The notes: generated by a model from the letters alone, not told the origin. DNA of 49,865 nt from Salinisphaera hydrothermalis C41B8 (GCF_000732535.1 NZ_APNK01000027.1:1-49865), one strand, 5' to 3'; numbered from the stretch's first letter, positions 1-9,253 are shown. Translations and numbers: made by a program.

Positions 1-82
1 CGCTGCCTTGCGAGAGATGCGCATTCTAGACCTTCGTCGATACGTGTCAACGGTTTTTTTGAAATAAATCTGAAACACCTCT

Positions 83-107
83 GAAAAGCCCGTCACACGG
101 GCTTTTC
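83..107 (-). terminator. Hairpin terminator downstream of tyrS
   Basis: A perfect 10-bp stem (GAAAAGCCCG / CGGGCTTTTC) with a 5-nt loop lies just beyond the tyrS stop. The A/T end of the stem supplies a U-run on either strand, so it could work in both directions. Confidence 0.7.
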
Positions 108-119
108 TTCTGAAGGCCC

Positions 120-1331
120 TCAGGCGGCCTCCAGCCTCACCCGCGCAATTCGTCGCTTACCCACCTGCAACAGACAGGTCTCACCCGCGTGGACGGTATG
201 CTTGGCGTTCTTGATCGGCTCGCCGTCGAGGCGCACAGCCCCTTGCTTGAGCAGGCGCATACCCTCGCCGTTGCTTTGAGTCAGGCCGGCCGCCACCAGC
301 AACGCGGCCATCTGCAGCCCGTCGTTGTCCACCGGGACTGTAGTTATCGGCAGATCCTCCGGGACGACACCCTGACGAAAACGCGAGACGAAAGCCTCAT
401 GGGCATCGGCGGCCGCTTGCTCGCCATGAAAACGCGCGACGATCTCCCCGGCCAGCTTGTACTTGTAATCGCGCGGGTTCGCGCCCGCCGCGACCTCGTC
501 GCGATACGCGGCAATGGTTTCCGCAGGCTCGAACGACAACAGCTCGAAGTAGCGCCACATCAGATCGTCGGATATCGACATGAGCTTGCCGTACTGTTCG
601 TCCGGTGCCTCATCGATGCCCACGTAGTTGCCAAGCGACTTCGACATCTTGTTGACGCCATCCAGCCCTTCGAGCAACGGCATGGTCAGCACGGCCTGTG
701 GCTTCTGGCCATAGATCTGCTGAAGATGACGCCCCATCAGCAGGTTGAACTTCTGGTCGGTACCACCGAGCTCAAGATCCGCCTCGAGCGCTACGGAGTC
801 GTAACCCTGCAGCAACGGGTAAAGGAATTCATGAATCGCGATTGGCTGGTTCGACTGGTAACGCTTGTGGAAGTCGTCCCGCTCGAGCATGCGGGCCACC
901 GTGTGCGTCGCGGCTAGCTTGATCATGTCCGCGCCGGTGAATTCATTCAGCCAGCTGGAGTTGAAGACCACGCGCGTGCGCTCGCGATCCAATATCCGGA
1001 AGATCTGAGCTTCGTACGTACGCGCATTCTCCGCGACCTCGGCCTCGGTCAGCGGCTTGCGGGTCACGTTCTTGCCCGTCGGGTCGCCGATCATGCCGGT
1101 GAAGTCGCCGATCAGAAACACCACGTCGTGGCCCATATCCTGGAACCAGCGCAGCTTGTTGAGCAGCACGGTATGTCCCAGATGCAGATCGGGCGCCGTA
1201 GGATCGAACCCCGCCTTGATTACCAGTCGCTCACCGGCGGCACTCGCTTTTTCGAAACGCTCGCGGAATTCGGCTTCCGGAATGACTTCATCCGCGCCGC
1301 GAACGATCTCGGCCCAGTCTTGACTCGTCAA
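120..1331 (-). CDS. tyrS: Tyrosyl-tRNA synthetase
   Basis: This cytoplasmic class I aminoacyl-tRNA synthetase charges tRNA-Tyr with tyrosine. The 403-residue protein has the HIGH-type signature as HLGH at residues 50-53, an intact KMSKS loop near residue 230, and a C-terminal S4 RNA-binding domain (about residues 340-400). Length and the exact KMSKS loop fit the roughly 400-residue TyrRS clade found in many gammaproteobacteria. It is transcribed away from the M23 peptidase/anmK pair, an arrangement known from Pseudomonas. The ATG at 1331 gives the expected N-terminus. Identification is secure. Confidence 0.97.
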   Translation of the reverse strand: MTSQDWAEIVRGADEVIPEAEFRERFEKASAAGERLVIKAGFDPTAPDLHLGHTVLLNKLRWFQDMGHDVVFLIGDFTGMIGDPTGKNVTRKPLTEAEVAENARTYEAQIFRILDRERTRVVFNSSWLNEFTGADMIKLAATHTVARMLERDDFHKRYQSNQPIAIHEFLYPLLQGYDSVALEADLELGGTDQKFNLLMGRHLQQIYGQKPQAVLTMPLLEGLDGVNKMSKSLGNYVGIDEAPDEQYGKLMSISDDLMWRYFELLSFEPAETIAAYRDEVAAGANPRDYKYKLAGEIVARFHGEQAAADAHEAFVSRFRQGVVPEDLPITTVPVDNDGLQMAALLVAAGLTQSNGEGMRLLKQGAVRLDGEPIKNAKHTVHAGETCLLQVGKRRIARVRLEAA

Positions 1332-1761
1332 CGCCTGCTCCGTTTCTGATATCGCTTAGCGCGCCAAGTCTAGGGCCTGTTCGGATTTCGCGCGAGCCCA
1401 CGCCATCACCCGGGGGCGCCCTATACGCGGTGCTGCGGCAACACCGTCTCGCCCAAGCGGCGAGGGTCGCTAGGTCGGACGTGCTATACGGAAAAACATC
1501 AAGCTTTCCTTGCACTGCAAGGCCCCGGCCCGGGGCATACATTACGGCCCGAACACCCGCACCGACGGCGCGACTCCCGCCTTCTCCTACCCCATATCCG
1601 AGCAGCGCACACGCGACATGCTGTTACCACCACGAGACCTCGGGCCGCGCGAATTTGCTAAGCCCCGGTAATTGTGCTCTTTTAAGCCAATTCCGGCGAG
1701 GCACGGCATCGGGGGCACGGCACGCCGGCATTAGACTCGGGCAGGAATACGACGGGAATCT
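1332..1761. other. Divergent intergenic region, tyrS / M23 peptidase
   Basis: This 430-bp stretch holds no convincing gene; short ORFs across it lack recognisable domains. It must contain the promoters for tyrS and the peptidase gene, but I could not fix them. At about 1371-1404 there is a sequence (TAGGGCCTGTTCGGATTT...) resembling the terminal inverted repeat of the MITE at 4626-4911, at roughly 24 of 34 positions by eye, so part of the region may be decayed mobile-element DNA. Confidence 0.5.
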
Positions 1762-3228
1762 ATGGGCAAACTTGTCGATCGGGATTATCTGTGGCTGCGC
1801 GAAACAGCGCAGAAGTCGCCGGCTTGGCGCCCCTGGGCGCCGATTGCACTGGTACCGGTCGCCGCCGCTGCCCTGGCGTGGTATCTCACTACCCCTGACA
1901 CGGCAGCCACCGACGGCGACAGCTATACCCCGCCTATCAGCCGAAGCGTGATCCCGGCCGCTCCGAACGCTCGTGCCATACCGGTCAACTTCAACCCGGC
2001 GCTCAGCCCGGCACGCGCCATGTCGCCGGCCCGGCCAATCGAGCTGGCGTTCGCTCCGGCCCAGTCACTGACGTCCAACAACGGTAATGGGCCGGATCTC
2101 AAGCCGGGCTGGCATCGGGTCACCATCGCGGACGGCGACACGCTTTCTCTCGCCTTCGCCCGCAATGGGCTGTCCTACATGGACTCATTGCGCATCGCCC
2201 ACATGCCGAAACTGGGCCACTATTTCACCCGCGGGCTGCAGGCGGGCGACGTGCTCGACGTCAAGGCTGACGACACCGGGCGGGTGGAACAGGTCAGTTA
2301 TACAGTCGACGCACTCCATCATCTGACCGTCCGACGAACCCAGGACGGTTTCGTCGGCGCATTGGCCGAACGTGCCGCCGAGCATCGACAAACTGCAGTC
2401 AGCGGCGTCATCCAGGAGAGCTTCTACAAGGACGCGGTGGCGGCCGGACTCACCGACCGGCAGGCCGCGGCGCTCCATCGTATTTTTGCCTGGGACGTGG
2501 ACTTCAGCCGCGACATCCAGCCCGGCGATCGCTTCGCCGTGGTTTACGACACGCTGTATCACAAGAACAAGAAGATCGGCGTCGGACCGATTTTGGCAGC
2601 GGCACTGATCAACCACGGGCGTGTCATCCGCGCCATACGCTACACCGACTCCAGCGGGCAGAGTGAGTACTACCACCCGGACGGGAAGCCGATGCGCCAA
2701 GCGTTCGTGCGCGCGCCAGTGGATTACACGCACATCAGCTCGCCATTCAATCTGAACCGGCTGCACCCGATTCTGCATCGCATCCGCCGCCACGAAGGCA
2801 CCGACTACGCGGCCCCCGAAGGCACGCCGATTCACGCCACCGGCAACGGACGAATCATCTTCGAGGGACGCCGTGGTGGCTATGGCAACGTGGTGATCAT
2901 GCGACACGATCAACACATCACGATGCGGTTCGCTCACATGTCGCGTTTCGCTCACGGTCTGCACGTAGGCAGCCAGATCAAGGAAGGGCAGACCATCGGC
3001 TACGTGGGCATGACCGGATTGGCCACCGGCCCGCATGTGCACTATGAGTTCCGGGTCGATGGCAAGCCGCGTAACCCGCAGACCGTCTCGCTGCCCGGTG
3101 CGCCGCCTTTAACCGGCAAGGCGCTGGCGGCGTTCAAATCGCAACAGGCCGACGCGATCGCCAGGATCGACGACATGGCCGACGATGCCCGGGTTCGCAT
3201 GGCTTCGGCGGCCGATCCGCATTCATGA
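1762..3228 (+). CDS. M23 family murein endopeptidase (MepM/YebA-like)
   Basis: A membrane-anchored periplasmic zinc peptidase predicted to cut peptide cross-links in peptidoglycan during cell-wall growth. The 488-residue protein has a hydrophobic anchor at about residues 26-42, a LysM/OapA-like segment around 115-190 (GWHRVTIADGDTLSLAF...), a middle domain and a C-terminal LytM domain. The zinc motifs are intact: H344 and D348 (HEGTD), then H425-V-H427. It therefore looks catalytically active, unlike the EnvC homologue at 20905. The stop overlaps the anmK start by 4 bp (ATGA), so the two are probably translationally coupled. This peptidase-anmK pairing beside tyrS is also found in Pseudomonas. 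Confidence 0.9.
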   Translation: MGKLVDRDYLWLRETAQKSPAWRPWAPIALVPVAAAALAWYLTTPDTAATDGDSYTPPISRSVIPAAPNARAIPVNFNPALSPARAMSPARPIELAFAPAQSLTSNNGNGPDLKPGWHRVTIADGDTLSLAFARNGLSYMDSLRIAHMPKLGHYFTRGLQAGDVLDVKADDTGRVEQVSYTVDALHHLTVRRTQDGFVGALAERAAEHRQTAVSGVIQESFYKDAVAAGLTDRQAAALHRIFAWDVDFSRDIQPGDRFAVVYDTLYHKNKKIGVGPILAAALINHGRVIRAIRYTDSSGQSEYYHPDGKPMRQAFVRAPVDYTHISSPFNLNRLHPILHRIRRHEGTDYAAPEGTPIHATGNGRIIFEGRRGGYGNVVIMRHDQHITMRFAHMSRFAHGLHVGSQIKEGQTIGYVGMTGLATGPHVHYEFRVDGKPRNPQTVSLPGAPPLTGKALAAFKSQQADAIARIDDMADDARVRMASAADPHS

Positions 3229-4376
3229 CGACAGCAGACTGCTATGTCGGGCTGATGTCCGGCACCAGCGTGGACGCCGTCGACGCCATCGTGGCGCGTT
3301 TTCCTGGCGACGACGAGCCGCCGGCTATCCTCGCGACCCACAGCGAGCCGCCGCCGGAGGCGTTGCGCCGCGAACTGCTGGAGCTGTCGAACGCCGAACG
3401 CCGACTGAGCCTGCTGGAGTTCGGTCATTTGGATCAGGCCGTCGGCCAATGGTTCGCCAAGGCTGCGAAAACGGCCATCGCCCGGGCCGGGCTCGCGCCG
3501 ACACGGGTTACCGCCATCGGCAGTCATGGCCAGACCGTCTGGCATGCCCCCGATAATGACCCGGCGTTCAGCCTGCAGATCGGTGCGGCGCCCCGAATCG
3601 CGGCGGAGACCGGCTGCGCCGTCGTCTCGGATTTTCGCAATGCGGACATCGCCCTGGGGGGCCAGGGCGCCCCTCTGGTATGCGCTTTTCATGCCGCGCT
3701 GTTCGCTGCGGCCGACGTCAACCGCGTCGCCGTAAATATCGGCGGCATCGCCAATATCACGCTTTTGCCCCGCAGCGCGCGCGAAGACGCTACGACCATT
3801 CGCGGCTTCGATACCGGGCCGGGCAACGGCTTGATGGATGCCTGGATCCAGCGCCATCGAAACGTCGGCCACGACGCCGAAGGCGCCTGGGCGGCCTCGG
3901 GCCGAGTCGATGACCTGCTGCTGGCGCAGCTGCTCGGCGACGAATATTTCCGTCGTGAACCACCGAAGAGTACGGGCCGCGAATATTTCGGCCTGGCCTG
4001 GCTGGATCGGCACCTAGCCGCGCTCGATCACGCGCCGACGCCGGCCGATGTGCAAGCCACCCTCTGCGAACTGACGGCCATCACCATCGTCGACGCCATC
4101 GACCGCTTCGGCTCCGGCCGCGAGACGTTATATCTATGTGGCGGGGGCGTGCATAACCGTTATCTGGTCGAGCGCCTGACCGAACTGGCCACACCACGAT
4201 CCGTGGCAACGACCGAGGCCCTGGGTCTTGATCCGGATTGGATCGAAGCTCTGGCGTTCGCCTGGCTGGCCCGTCAGCGCGTGCTGGGGCGCCCCGGCAA
4301 CGCGCCCGGCGTAACGGGCGCACGCGGGTTAGCGGTTCTCGGCGGCTGGCACGCGCCACCGCCTATGGATTCCTGA
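3225..4376 (+). CDS. anmK: Anhydro-N-acetylmuramic acid kinase
   Basis: AnmK phosphorylates and opens 1,6-anhydro-MurNAc released by lytic transglycosylases, giving MurNAc-6-phosphate for recycling. The 383-residue protein begins with the family signature GLMSGTSVDAVDA (residues 7-19), carries the ATPase-fold glycine-rich segments NIGGIANIT and FDTGPGN, and ends with the LCGGGVHN loop; length matches the family. It overlaps the preceding peptidase gene by 4 bp. With ampD at 13302 the window encodes two steps of the anhydromuropeptide recycling pathway. The gene is followed directly by a repeat block, with no terminator visible. Confidence 0.95.
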   Translation: MTTADCYVGLMSGTSVDAVDAIVARFPGDDEPPAILATHSEPPPEALRRELLELSNAERRLSLLEFGHLDQAVGQWFAKAAKTAIARAGLAPTRVTAIGSHGQTVWHAPDNDPAFSLQIGAAPRIAAETGCAVVSDFRNADIALGGQGAPLVCAFHAALFAAADVNRVAVNIGGIANITLLPRSAREDATTIRGFDTGPGNGLMDAWIQRHRNVGHDAEGAWAASGRVDDLLLAQLLGDEYFRREPPKSTGREYFGLAWLDRHLAALDHAPTPADVQATLCELTAITIVDAIDRFGSGRETLYLCGGGVHNRYLVERLTELATPRSVATTEALGLDPDWIEALAFAWLARQRVLGRPGNAPGVTGARGLAVLGGWHAPPPMDS

Positions 4377-4510
4377 CTCGCCCGGCAGCTCAAGAGCAGC
4401 CGTACGTGCGCCAACGCCGGAAAGAAATGCGCCACGCAAACCCTACCGGCACGATGACGCGCCGGTACGATTGAGTCGGGCAGAAAGCGCCACGGTCCCG
4501 GCCAGCCATA

Positions 4511-4625
4511 GCATTGGGGTGACGAATCATGAACGGCGCCGCGCTGCGCGCGGGCTTTGCTCCGCAAAGCTCGAGCGTCGTTAATCACCCCGCTTCGCCT
4601 GCGGCGAAGCCGCCCCTCAAGGGGC
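4511..4625. repeat. Partial copy A of the erpA-tail/hairpin repeat
   Basis: This 115-bp segment matches 4969-5082 with about six mismatches and one gap. It starts inside the erpA-derived part of the unit and runs through three hairpins: GCTTTGC/GCAAAGC, CTTCGCC/GGCGAAG and GCCCC/GGGGC. It ends where the MITE-like element begins. The preceding 4377-4510 shows nothing recognisable. Confidence 0.85.
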
Positions 4626-4911
4626 TAGGGCGTGTTGAGGTTTCGTGCCAGTCCGCGTTGGCGTCCGCAAATCGTGTCCGGCAAGGCGCGAGTCGCCGCG
4701 TCGTGGCGTGCCACGACCCAGACTCGCTACGCCGAAGGGCGCCCCTGGTTAATTTTTTATGGGCGGCCCACCCCGAAGGGACAAGCGCTGTTTTGCGGCA
4801 ATCCAGCGTTGTCGCTCTCTCGCGTAGAACGACTACGCCACGTTCGCTACGCCTCGTCTTGCCGCAAAACTGCGCTTGGCGCGGACTCGAACGAAACCTC
4901 AACACGCCCTA
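4626..4911. mobile_element. MITE-like non-autonomous element with 30-bp TIRs and TA duplication
   Basis: The element proper is 282 bp (4628-4909). Its ends are inverted repeats at 4628-4657 and 4880-4909: the outer 19 bases are identical and 28 of 30 match overall (GGGCGTGTTGAGGTTTCGT outward end). A TA flanks each side (4626-4627 and 4910-4911). Removing the element and one TA rejoins GGGGC-TA-AGGCGCGC, which aligns base for base with the uninterrupted sister repeat GGGGCGAAGGCGCGC at 5078-5092. A second internal inverted repeat (GCGCTGTTTTGCGGCAA near 4785 against its complement near 4858-4875) adds fold-back potential. No transposase is encoded; movement would need one in trans, perhaps an IS630/mariner-type or IS5-type enzyme. 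Confidence 0.85.
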
Positions 4912-4912
4912 A

Positions 4913-5085
4913 GGCGCGCAGGCGGGATTTATACCGCGAACGAGTTACCGCAGCCGCAAGTGGTTGTGGCGTTGGGGTTACGAATCACAAACTGCGCCGC
5001 GCTGCGCGCGGGCTTTGCTCCGCAAAGCTCGAGCATCGTTGTCACCCCGCTTCGCCTGCGGCGAAGCCGCCCCTCAAGGGGCGAA
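4913..5085. repeat. Complete 173-bp repeat unit carrying a copy of the erpA 3' end
   Basis: Bases 4913-4997 match 5086-5170, which is the real 3' end of erpA plus 16 bases beyond it, at 80 of 85 positions. The copy would encode the same last residues (…[16 protein letters not shown]) with synonymous changes and a TAA in place of TAG. The rest of the unit (4998-5085) is the hairpin-rich filler also present in copy A. The period between copies is exactly 173 bp. The copied erpA tail has no start of its own and is not a gene. Confidence 0.9.
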
Positions 5086-5101
5086 GGCGCGCAGGCCGGA
5101 C

Positions 5102-5470
5102 CTATACTGCGAACGAGTTACCGCAGCCGCAAGTGGTTGTGGCGTTGGGGTTACGAATCACGAACTGCGCGCCTTCGATCCCATCCGAAAAATCGATTTC
5201 GGCGCCCATGAGGTAGAGCACGCTCATGGGATCGACCAGCAGCGTCACGCCTTGTTTTTCGATCAGCGTATCGCCTTCCTCGACGTTTTCGTCGAAGGTG
5301 AAGCCGTACTGGAACCCCGAACACCCGCCGCCGGAGACGAACACGCGCAGCTTGAGGGCGTCGTTGTCCTCGTCTTCCAACAGCTCCTTGACCTTGATGG
5401 CCGCAGCGTCAGTAAAGACCAATGCAGCCTGGTCGGCTTCCTGGTCCATGGTTTCAGTCGCAGTACTCAT
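5102..5470 (-). CDS. erpA: Iron-sulfur cluster insertion protein, A-type carrier
   Basis: ErpA carries and delivers Fe-S clusters to apoproteins such as the isoprenoid enzymes IspG and IspH. With the ATG at 5470 the protein is 122 residues (E. coli ErpA is 114) and starts [10 protein letters not shown]; an in-frame ATG at 5506 is possible but would add an unusual 12-residue extension without a better ribosome site. The three cluster cysteines are present: C50 in GGGCSGF and C114/C116 in TCGCG. The long stretch [20 protein letters not shown] is typical of ErpA rather than IscA. The last 21 codons are duplicated downstream in the repeat unit at 4913-5085, so the gene's 3' end is the site of an unusual rearrangement. 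Confidence 0.95.
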   Translation of the reverse strand: MSTATETMDQEADQAALVFTDAAAIKVKELLEDEDNDALKLRVFVSGGGCSGFQYGFTFDENVEEGDTLIEKQGVTLLVDPMSVLYLMGAEIDFSDGIEGAQFVIRNPNATTTCGCGNSFAV

Positions 5471-5566
5471 AAGCGTTGTCCGTGTCGAACCCGCGTTGAC
5501 TATCATACGACATCAGTGCGACTCGTATGTTTTCAAGGGGCGGGTCTGCAAGAAATCTCAAAAAAT

Positions 5567-6607
5567 TCAGGGCACCGGCGCCGTAGCAGTCAATCCGCAG
5601 GTCTCCGGCGCGCCGATCATCAGGTTGAAGCACTGAACGGCCTGCCCGGCCGCGCCCTTGACCAGATTGTCGATGGTGGACAGCACCACGGCCTGGTCGC
5701 CGGCCTGCGGCCGATGCACGGCAAGACGACACATGTTGGTGGCGCGGACATGCCGTGTTTCCGGCGTACCGCCGGCCGCCAACACATCGACGAACGGCTC
5801 GTCGGCGTAGGCCTGCTCGTAGAGCTGCTGCAAATCGGCGTTCTCGGTAAGGCTCGCGTACAGGGTCGCATGAATCCCGCGCACCATGGGTACCAGATGC
5901 GGCACGAACGTCAATCCGACCTCGCGCCGGGCCAACTCGCCCAGGAACTGGCGAATCTCCGGCAGATGCCGATGCCCGGCCACGCCGTAGGCTTTGAAGG
6001 AATCGGTCGCCTCGGCGAACAGGAATCCCGGAGCCAGCTTCATGCCGGCGCCCGAGACGCCGGTCTTGGCATCTGCAATCAACCGATCGAGATCGACGAC
6101 ACCGGCATCGACCAGCGGCTTGAATCCCAGCAGGATCGCGGTCGGATAGCACCCCGGGCAGGCCACCAGATCGGCGGCCGCGATCGCCTCGCGCCGCCCG
6201 AGTTCGGGCAGGCCATAGACCGCGCGCTCGATCAGTTCGGGGGCGGCGTGCTCGGTGTTGTACCACTGGGCCCAGAGCTCGGCATCGCGCAACCGGAAAT
6301 CGGCCGAAAGATCGATGACGCGAACGCCAGCGTCGAGCAGGCGCGGCACGTCGTGCATGGCCGCGGCGTGCGGCGTGGCGAAGAACACCACGTCGCAACT
6401 CTCGAGGCCGCCCTCGTCCGGGGTCGAAAACGCCAGATCGACCACACCGCGCAGCTGCGGGTAGGCATCGGCAACCGGCGTGCCCGCGGCGCTACGCGAG
6501 GTCACCGCTGCGATCTCGGCCTCCGGGTGCGCCGACAACAGACGCAGTAACTCAGCCCCGGCGTATCCCGTACCGCCGACCAGACCTATTTTCTGCCTGC
6601 CAGTCAT
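5567..6607 (-). CDS. argC: N-acetyl-gamma-glutamyl-phosphate reductase
   Basis: ArgC makes N-acetylglutamate-5-semialdehyde from N-acetylglutamyl phosphate using NADPH, the third step of arginine synthesis. The ATG at 6607 gives a 346-residue protein of standard length. It begins with the Rossmann motif [18 protein letters not shown] (residues 7-24) and contains the catalytic cysteine in ACPGCYPTA near residue 150; the late motif [14 protein letters not shown] is also present. The open frame extends upstream to 6832, but that part is unlike ArgC and lacks a better start. It lies 96 bp upstream of erpA on the same strand, as in Pseudomonas. Confidence 0.96.
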   Translation of the reverse strand: MTGRQKIGLVGGTGYAGAELLRLLSAHPEAEIAAVTSRSAAGTPVADAYPQLRGVVDLAFSTPDEGGLESCDVVFFATPHAAAMHDVPRLLDAGVRVIDLSADFRLRDAELWAQWYNTEHAAPELIERAVYGLPELGRREAIAAADLVACPGCYPTAILLGFKPLVDAGVVDLDRLIADAKTGVSGAGMKLAPGFLFAEATDSFKAYGVAGHRHLPEIRQFLGELARREVGLTFVPHLVPMVRGIHATLYASLTENADLQQLYEQAYADEPFVDVLAAGGTPETRHVRATNMCRLAVHRPQAGDQAVVLSTIDNLVKGAAGQAVQCFNLMIGAPETCGLTATAPVP

Positions 6608-6867
6608 GACTCGATCGCTACTGCCATAAAAATCAACGTCGCATATTACCACTCGCCATTGGTCGAACCCCAGCCGCCGGCTCCTCCCGTACAAAGCAAG
6701 GCCGCCCACCGTCGCATCGTGGCGTGCTATCGCCATCCAGCCAGCCCTCTTGCTCGTGTAAAGTAATTGGACCGCGAGCGCAGCGACCGGGCTGACCGCC
6801 AGTCGTCGTTTGCCGGGCACTGGCCGTCGCATGGCAAACCAGCCTCCAGGGGGGTCAACTCCGCCGC

Positions 6868-8661
6868 ATGCCGCCGAAGTCCCGCATGGTGCATTGGCGC
6901 CGACGTGTTCGGCGCGCCTGGTCTCGCCGCACGGAGCATTGGCGCAGCCAGCTGGCGGACGTCGAAAACACGCCGGGCCTGGGCTTGTTATGCCTGCTGG
7001 GCGCGGTCACCGGCGGCCTCGCCGGGGCGGCCATCCTCGTGCTCTACGGCCTCATCGAAGCGATTCAGCTGCCGCTGTTCGCGCTTTTCGGCGATCACCA
7101 GGACACCTTCGTCGAATCCGATCTGGCCTTTCGCCTCGCCGTGCCAATCATTGGCGCGCTCGTGCTCGGCCTGATCGTCGAGTGGCGGCACAAGGCGCTG
7201 GAAAACGGCATCGTGCATGTCATCGAACGCCTGATGTATTACCAGGGCCTGCTACCGCTACGGGCGGCGCTCACCGATCTCGCCGCGTCGGCGATTTCGA
7301 TCGCCACCGGCCAGTCGGTCGGCCGCGAAGGTACGGCCGTGCACGCGGGCGCATTCACGGGCAGCTGGCTAGCCCGACGCTTGTCGCTGCCCAATAACAG
7401 CGTGCGCACGCTGGTGGGTTGCGGCACGGCGGCCGGTATCGCCGCGTCGTTCAATACCCCGCTGGCCGCGGTGATTTTCGCGATGGAAGTGGTGATGATG
7501 GAGTACACCATCGCCGGTTTCGCGCCGATCATTCTCGCCGCCGTGAGCGGGTCGCTGGTCACGCTGGATCTGCCCAACGTGCACCCCGGCCTGACCGGTG
7601 CCGCCGAGCATTTCCACGCCGCCGAGTTGCCGATCATGACCGCGATGGGCCTTGCGCTCGGCGTACTCGGCGGCGGCTTTACGCGCTTGGTGGGCCAGAC
7701 CGTGCCGTATTTCGCCAAGATACGGATCAGCCTGCGCATGGCGCTCGCCGGCCTGGTCACGGGCGTGCTGGCCATCGTCTTTCCGCAGATCATGGGTTTG
7801 GGTTTCGAGACCGTGAACCGCGCGCTGGCCGGCGACTACGGCGCCACGATGTCGCTCGGCATCGGCCTGGCCAAGCTCGTGGCCACCCTGTTCGCAGTCG
7901 CCGCTGCCATCCCGGGCGGGGTCATTCTGCCCATGTTTGTCGCCGGGGCCGCCCTGGGTAGCGCGTTCGGCGCCGCAGCCGCCGGCCTGCTGCCCATTCC
8001 GGTCAGCGGCCCGGGCTTGTACGCCTTGCTCGGGATTGGCGCCATGATGGCCGCGGTATTACAGGCGCCGTTGTCGGCCCTGGTGGCGGTACTCGAACTG
8101 TCCGGCCAGACCGATATGGTGCTCCCGGGCATGCTCGTGATCATCGCCGCGCTGGTTGTATCGCGCCGGATCGCGGTTTCGGATTCGATCTTCCGTTTGC
8201 TCATGCGCCGGCGCGGACTCGATTATCGCAACGACCCCGTCTCGCAGTATTTGCGGCGGGCCAGTGTGTTGAACGCCATGAACCGGCGTTTCCGCGTGCT
8301 CGATGCCAAGACCACCCGAGGCGCGGTCGTCGATGCCCTGGACGCCGGTGTCGACTGGCTGTTGATCCGGCCGGCCGAAGGCCGCGCCCAGCTCATGCGC
8401 CCGGACGAACTCAAGCGCATGCTGGCCGAGGACGAGACCGGCGACCCAAGTCGTGCGATCGATCTCATGGATATTCCCGCTCACCGCGCCGATGCCTATC
8501 CGATCGATGTGCGCGCCAGCCTGCAGGAAGCCTACGATCAGTTCGAGTCCACCGAAGCCGAGGCCCTGGTGGTCCAGCGCGCGACCTCGCTGACCGGGCG
8601 CCATCCGACGCCCTACGGCATCCTTACGCCGGCCGCCGTCGCCGCAACTTATCGCCGCTGA
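6868..8661 (+). CDS. CLC-type chloride channel/antiporter
   Basis: An inner-membrane CLC family protein of 597 residues with about ten hydrophobic helices (residues 35-445) and a C-terminal soluble region of some 130 residues that may be a degenerate CBS-type domain. The gating-glutamate motif is GREGT (E154, usually GREGP). Later conserved segments include [18 protein letters not shown] and the helix-N loop [17 protein letters not shown]. The first selectivity motif, normally GSGIP-like, reads ENGIVHVI here, so the usual central serine is missing; ion selectivity cannot be predicted. The start is the ATG at 6868, with a purine run (AGGGGGG) about 14 bases upstream; ATG 6886 is an alternative. 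Confidence 0.88.
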   Translation: MPPKSRMVHWRRRVRRAWSRRTEHWRSQLADVENTPGLGLLCLLGAVTGGLAGAAILVLYGLIEAIQLPLFALFGDHQDTFVESDLAFRLAVPIIGALVLGLIVEWRHKALENGIVHVIERLMYYQGLLPLRAALTDLAASAISIATGQSVGREGTAVHAGAFTGSWLARRLSLPNNSVRTLVGCGTAAGIAASFNTPLAAVIFAMEVVMMEYTIAGFAPIILAAVSGSLVTLDLPNVHPGLTGAAEHFHAAELPIMTAMGLALGVLGGGFTRLVGQTVPYFAKIRISLRMALAGLVTGVLAIVFPQIMGLGFETVNRALAGDYGATMSLGIGLAKLVATLFAVAAAIPGGVILPMFVAGAALGSAFGAAAAGLLPIPVSGPGLYALLGIGAMMAAVLQAPLSALVAVLELSGQTDMVLPGMLVIIAALVVSRRIAVSDSIFRLLMRRRGLDYRNDPVSQYLRRASVLNAMNRRFRVLDAKTTRGAVVDALDAGVDWLLIRPAEGRAQLMRPDELKRMLAEDETGDPSRAIDLMDIPAHRADAYPIDVRASLQEAYDQFESTEAEALVVQRATSLTGRHPTPYGILTPAAVAATYRR

Positions 8662-8745
8662 CTGCGACCACAGGTCGCGCCATGCGGCCCCAGCATTCAT
8701 GACCGATACAATGGCGCCGTTGCCCCATCGCTGTAGGAGAACCGA

Positions 8746-9174
8746 ATGCTGTTTCTTTGGATCGAGGCCTTGCACGTCACATCCATGGTGCTGTGGCTCG
8801 CCGGGCTACTGAGCCTGCCCTGGCTGTTCGCTACCCACGCCGCGACGCAGGGCCAGGCCGAGCGCGCTCGGTTTGCGGGCCTCGAGCGCCAACTCTCGAT
8901 GCTGATGTCGATCGCTGCTCTTGCCACGATCGTATTCGGCATCTGGATGCTGACACTGCTCGGGGGAGGCTGGCTTGCGGCGAACGGCTGGTTCCATGCC
9001 AAGCTCACCCTGGTCGTACTGATGATCGGTTACCACGGCTGGTGCCAGGTGCAAGCAAAAAAGTTGCGCGAGGATCGGGCCAGCCGCACCCCTTCCTTCT
9101 ATCGCGGCGTGACCGTCGTGCCAACGGCCTTGCTGTTGCTGATCATGCTACTGGTCTTCGTCAAACCGTTCTGA
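8746..9174 (+). CDS. hemJ: Protoporphyrinogen IX oxidase, HemJ family (CopD-like)
   Basis: HemJ is a heme-associated inner-membrane protein that oxidises protoporphyrinogen IX to protoporphyrin IX, the penultimate step of heme synthesis. The 142-residue protein has four hydrophobic helices, the early helix LWIEALHVTSMVLWLAGLL with a conserved histidine (H10), and the WFHAKLTLV segment that marks the family. The start is supported by TAGGAG seven bases upstream of ATG 8746. It is convergent with bacterioferritin, which binds heme, and shares a terminator with it. Family assignment rests on these motifs; the enzymatic role is known for homologues. Confidence 0.85.
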   Translation: MLFLWIEALHVTSMVLWLAGLLSLPWLFATHAATQGQAERARFAGLERQLSMLMSIAALATIVFGIWMLTLLGGGWLAANGWFHAKLTLVVLMIGYHGWCQVQAKKLREDRASRTPSFYRGVTVVPTALLLLIMLLVFVKPF

Positions 9175-9198
9175 CCGACGGCGGGTTCCGCCAAGAAA

Positions 9199-9228
9199 AA
9201 ACCCGCCGTGATCGCTCACGGCGGGTTT
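9199..9228. terminator. Bidirectional terminator between hemJ and bfr
   Basis: A perfect 13-bp stem (AAACCCGCCGTGA / TCACGGCGGGTTT) with a TCGC loop is followed by CTTTTC on the plus strand and by a T-run on the minus strand (complement of AAGAAAA). It sits between two convergent stop codons. Confidence 0.92.
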
Positions 9229-9253
9229 CTTTTCGGACCGTGCCAATCGCCCG

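Noticed and set aside
1332-1761. T-box or other riboswitch ahead of tyrS
   Set aside because: No T-box consensus or terminator/antiterminator pair is visible, and such leaders are not usual for gammaproteobacterial tyrS.
4585-4905. A 106-codon minus-strand ORF inside the MITE-like element as a transposase
   Set aside because: It is arginine/serine-rich with no catalytic motif and runs through both inverted ends and out into the flanking repeat.
4913-4997. Second erpA gene
   Set aside because: Only the last 21 codons are present, without start or upstream domain; it is a duplicated tail.
4964-6550. A 528-codon plus-strand open frame over erpA and argC
   Set aside because: It is antisense to two conserved enzymes and begins in the repeat block; no domain is visible.
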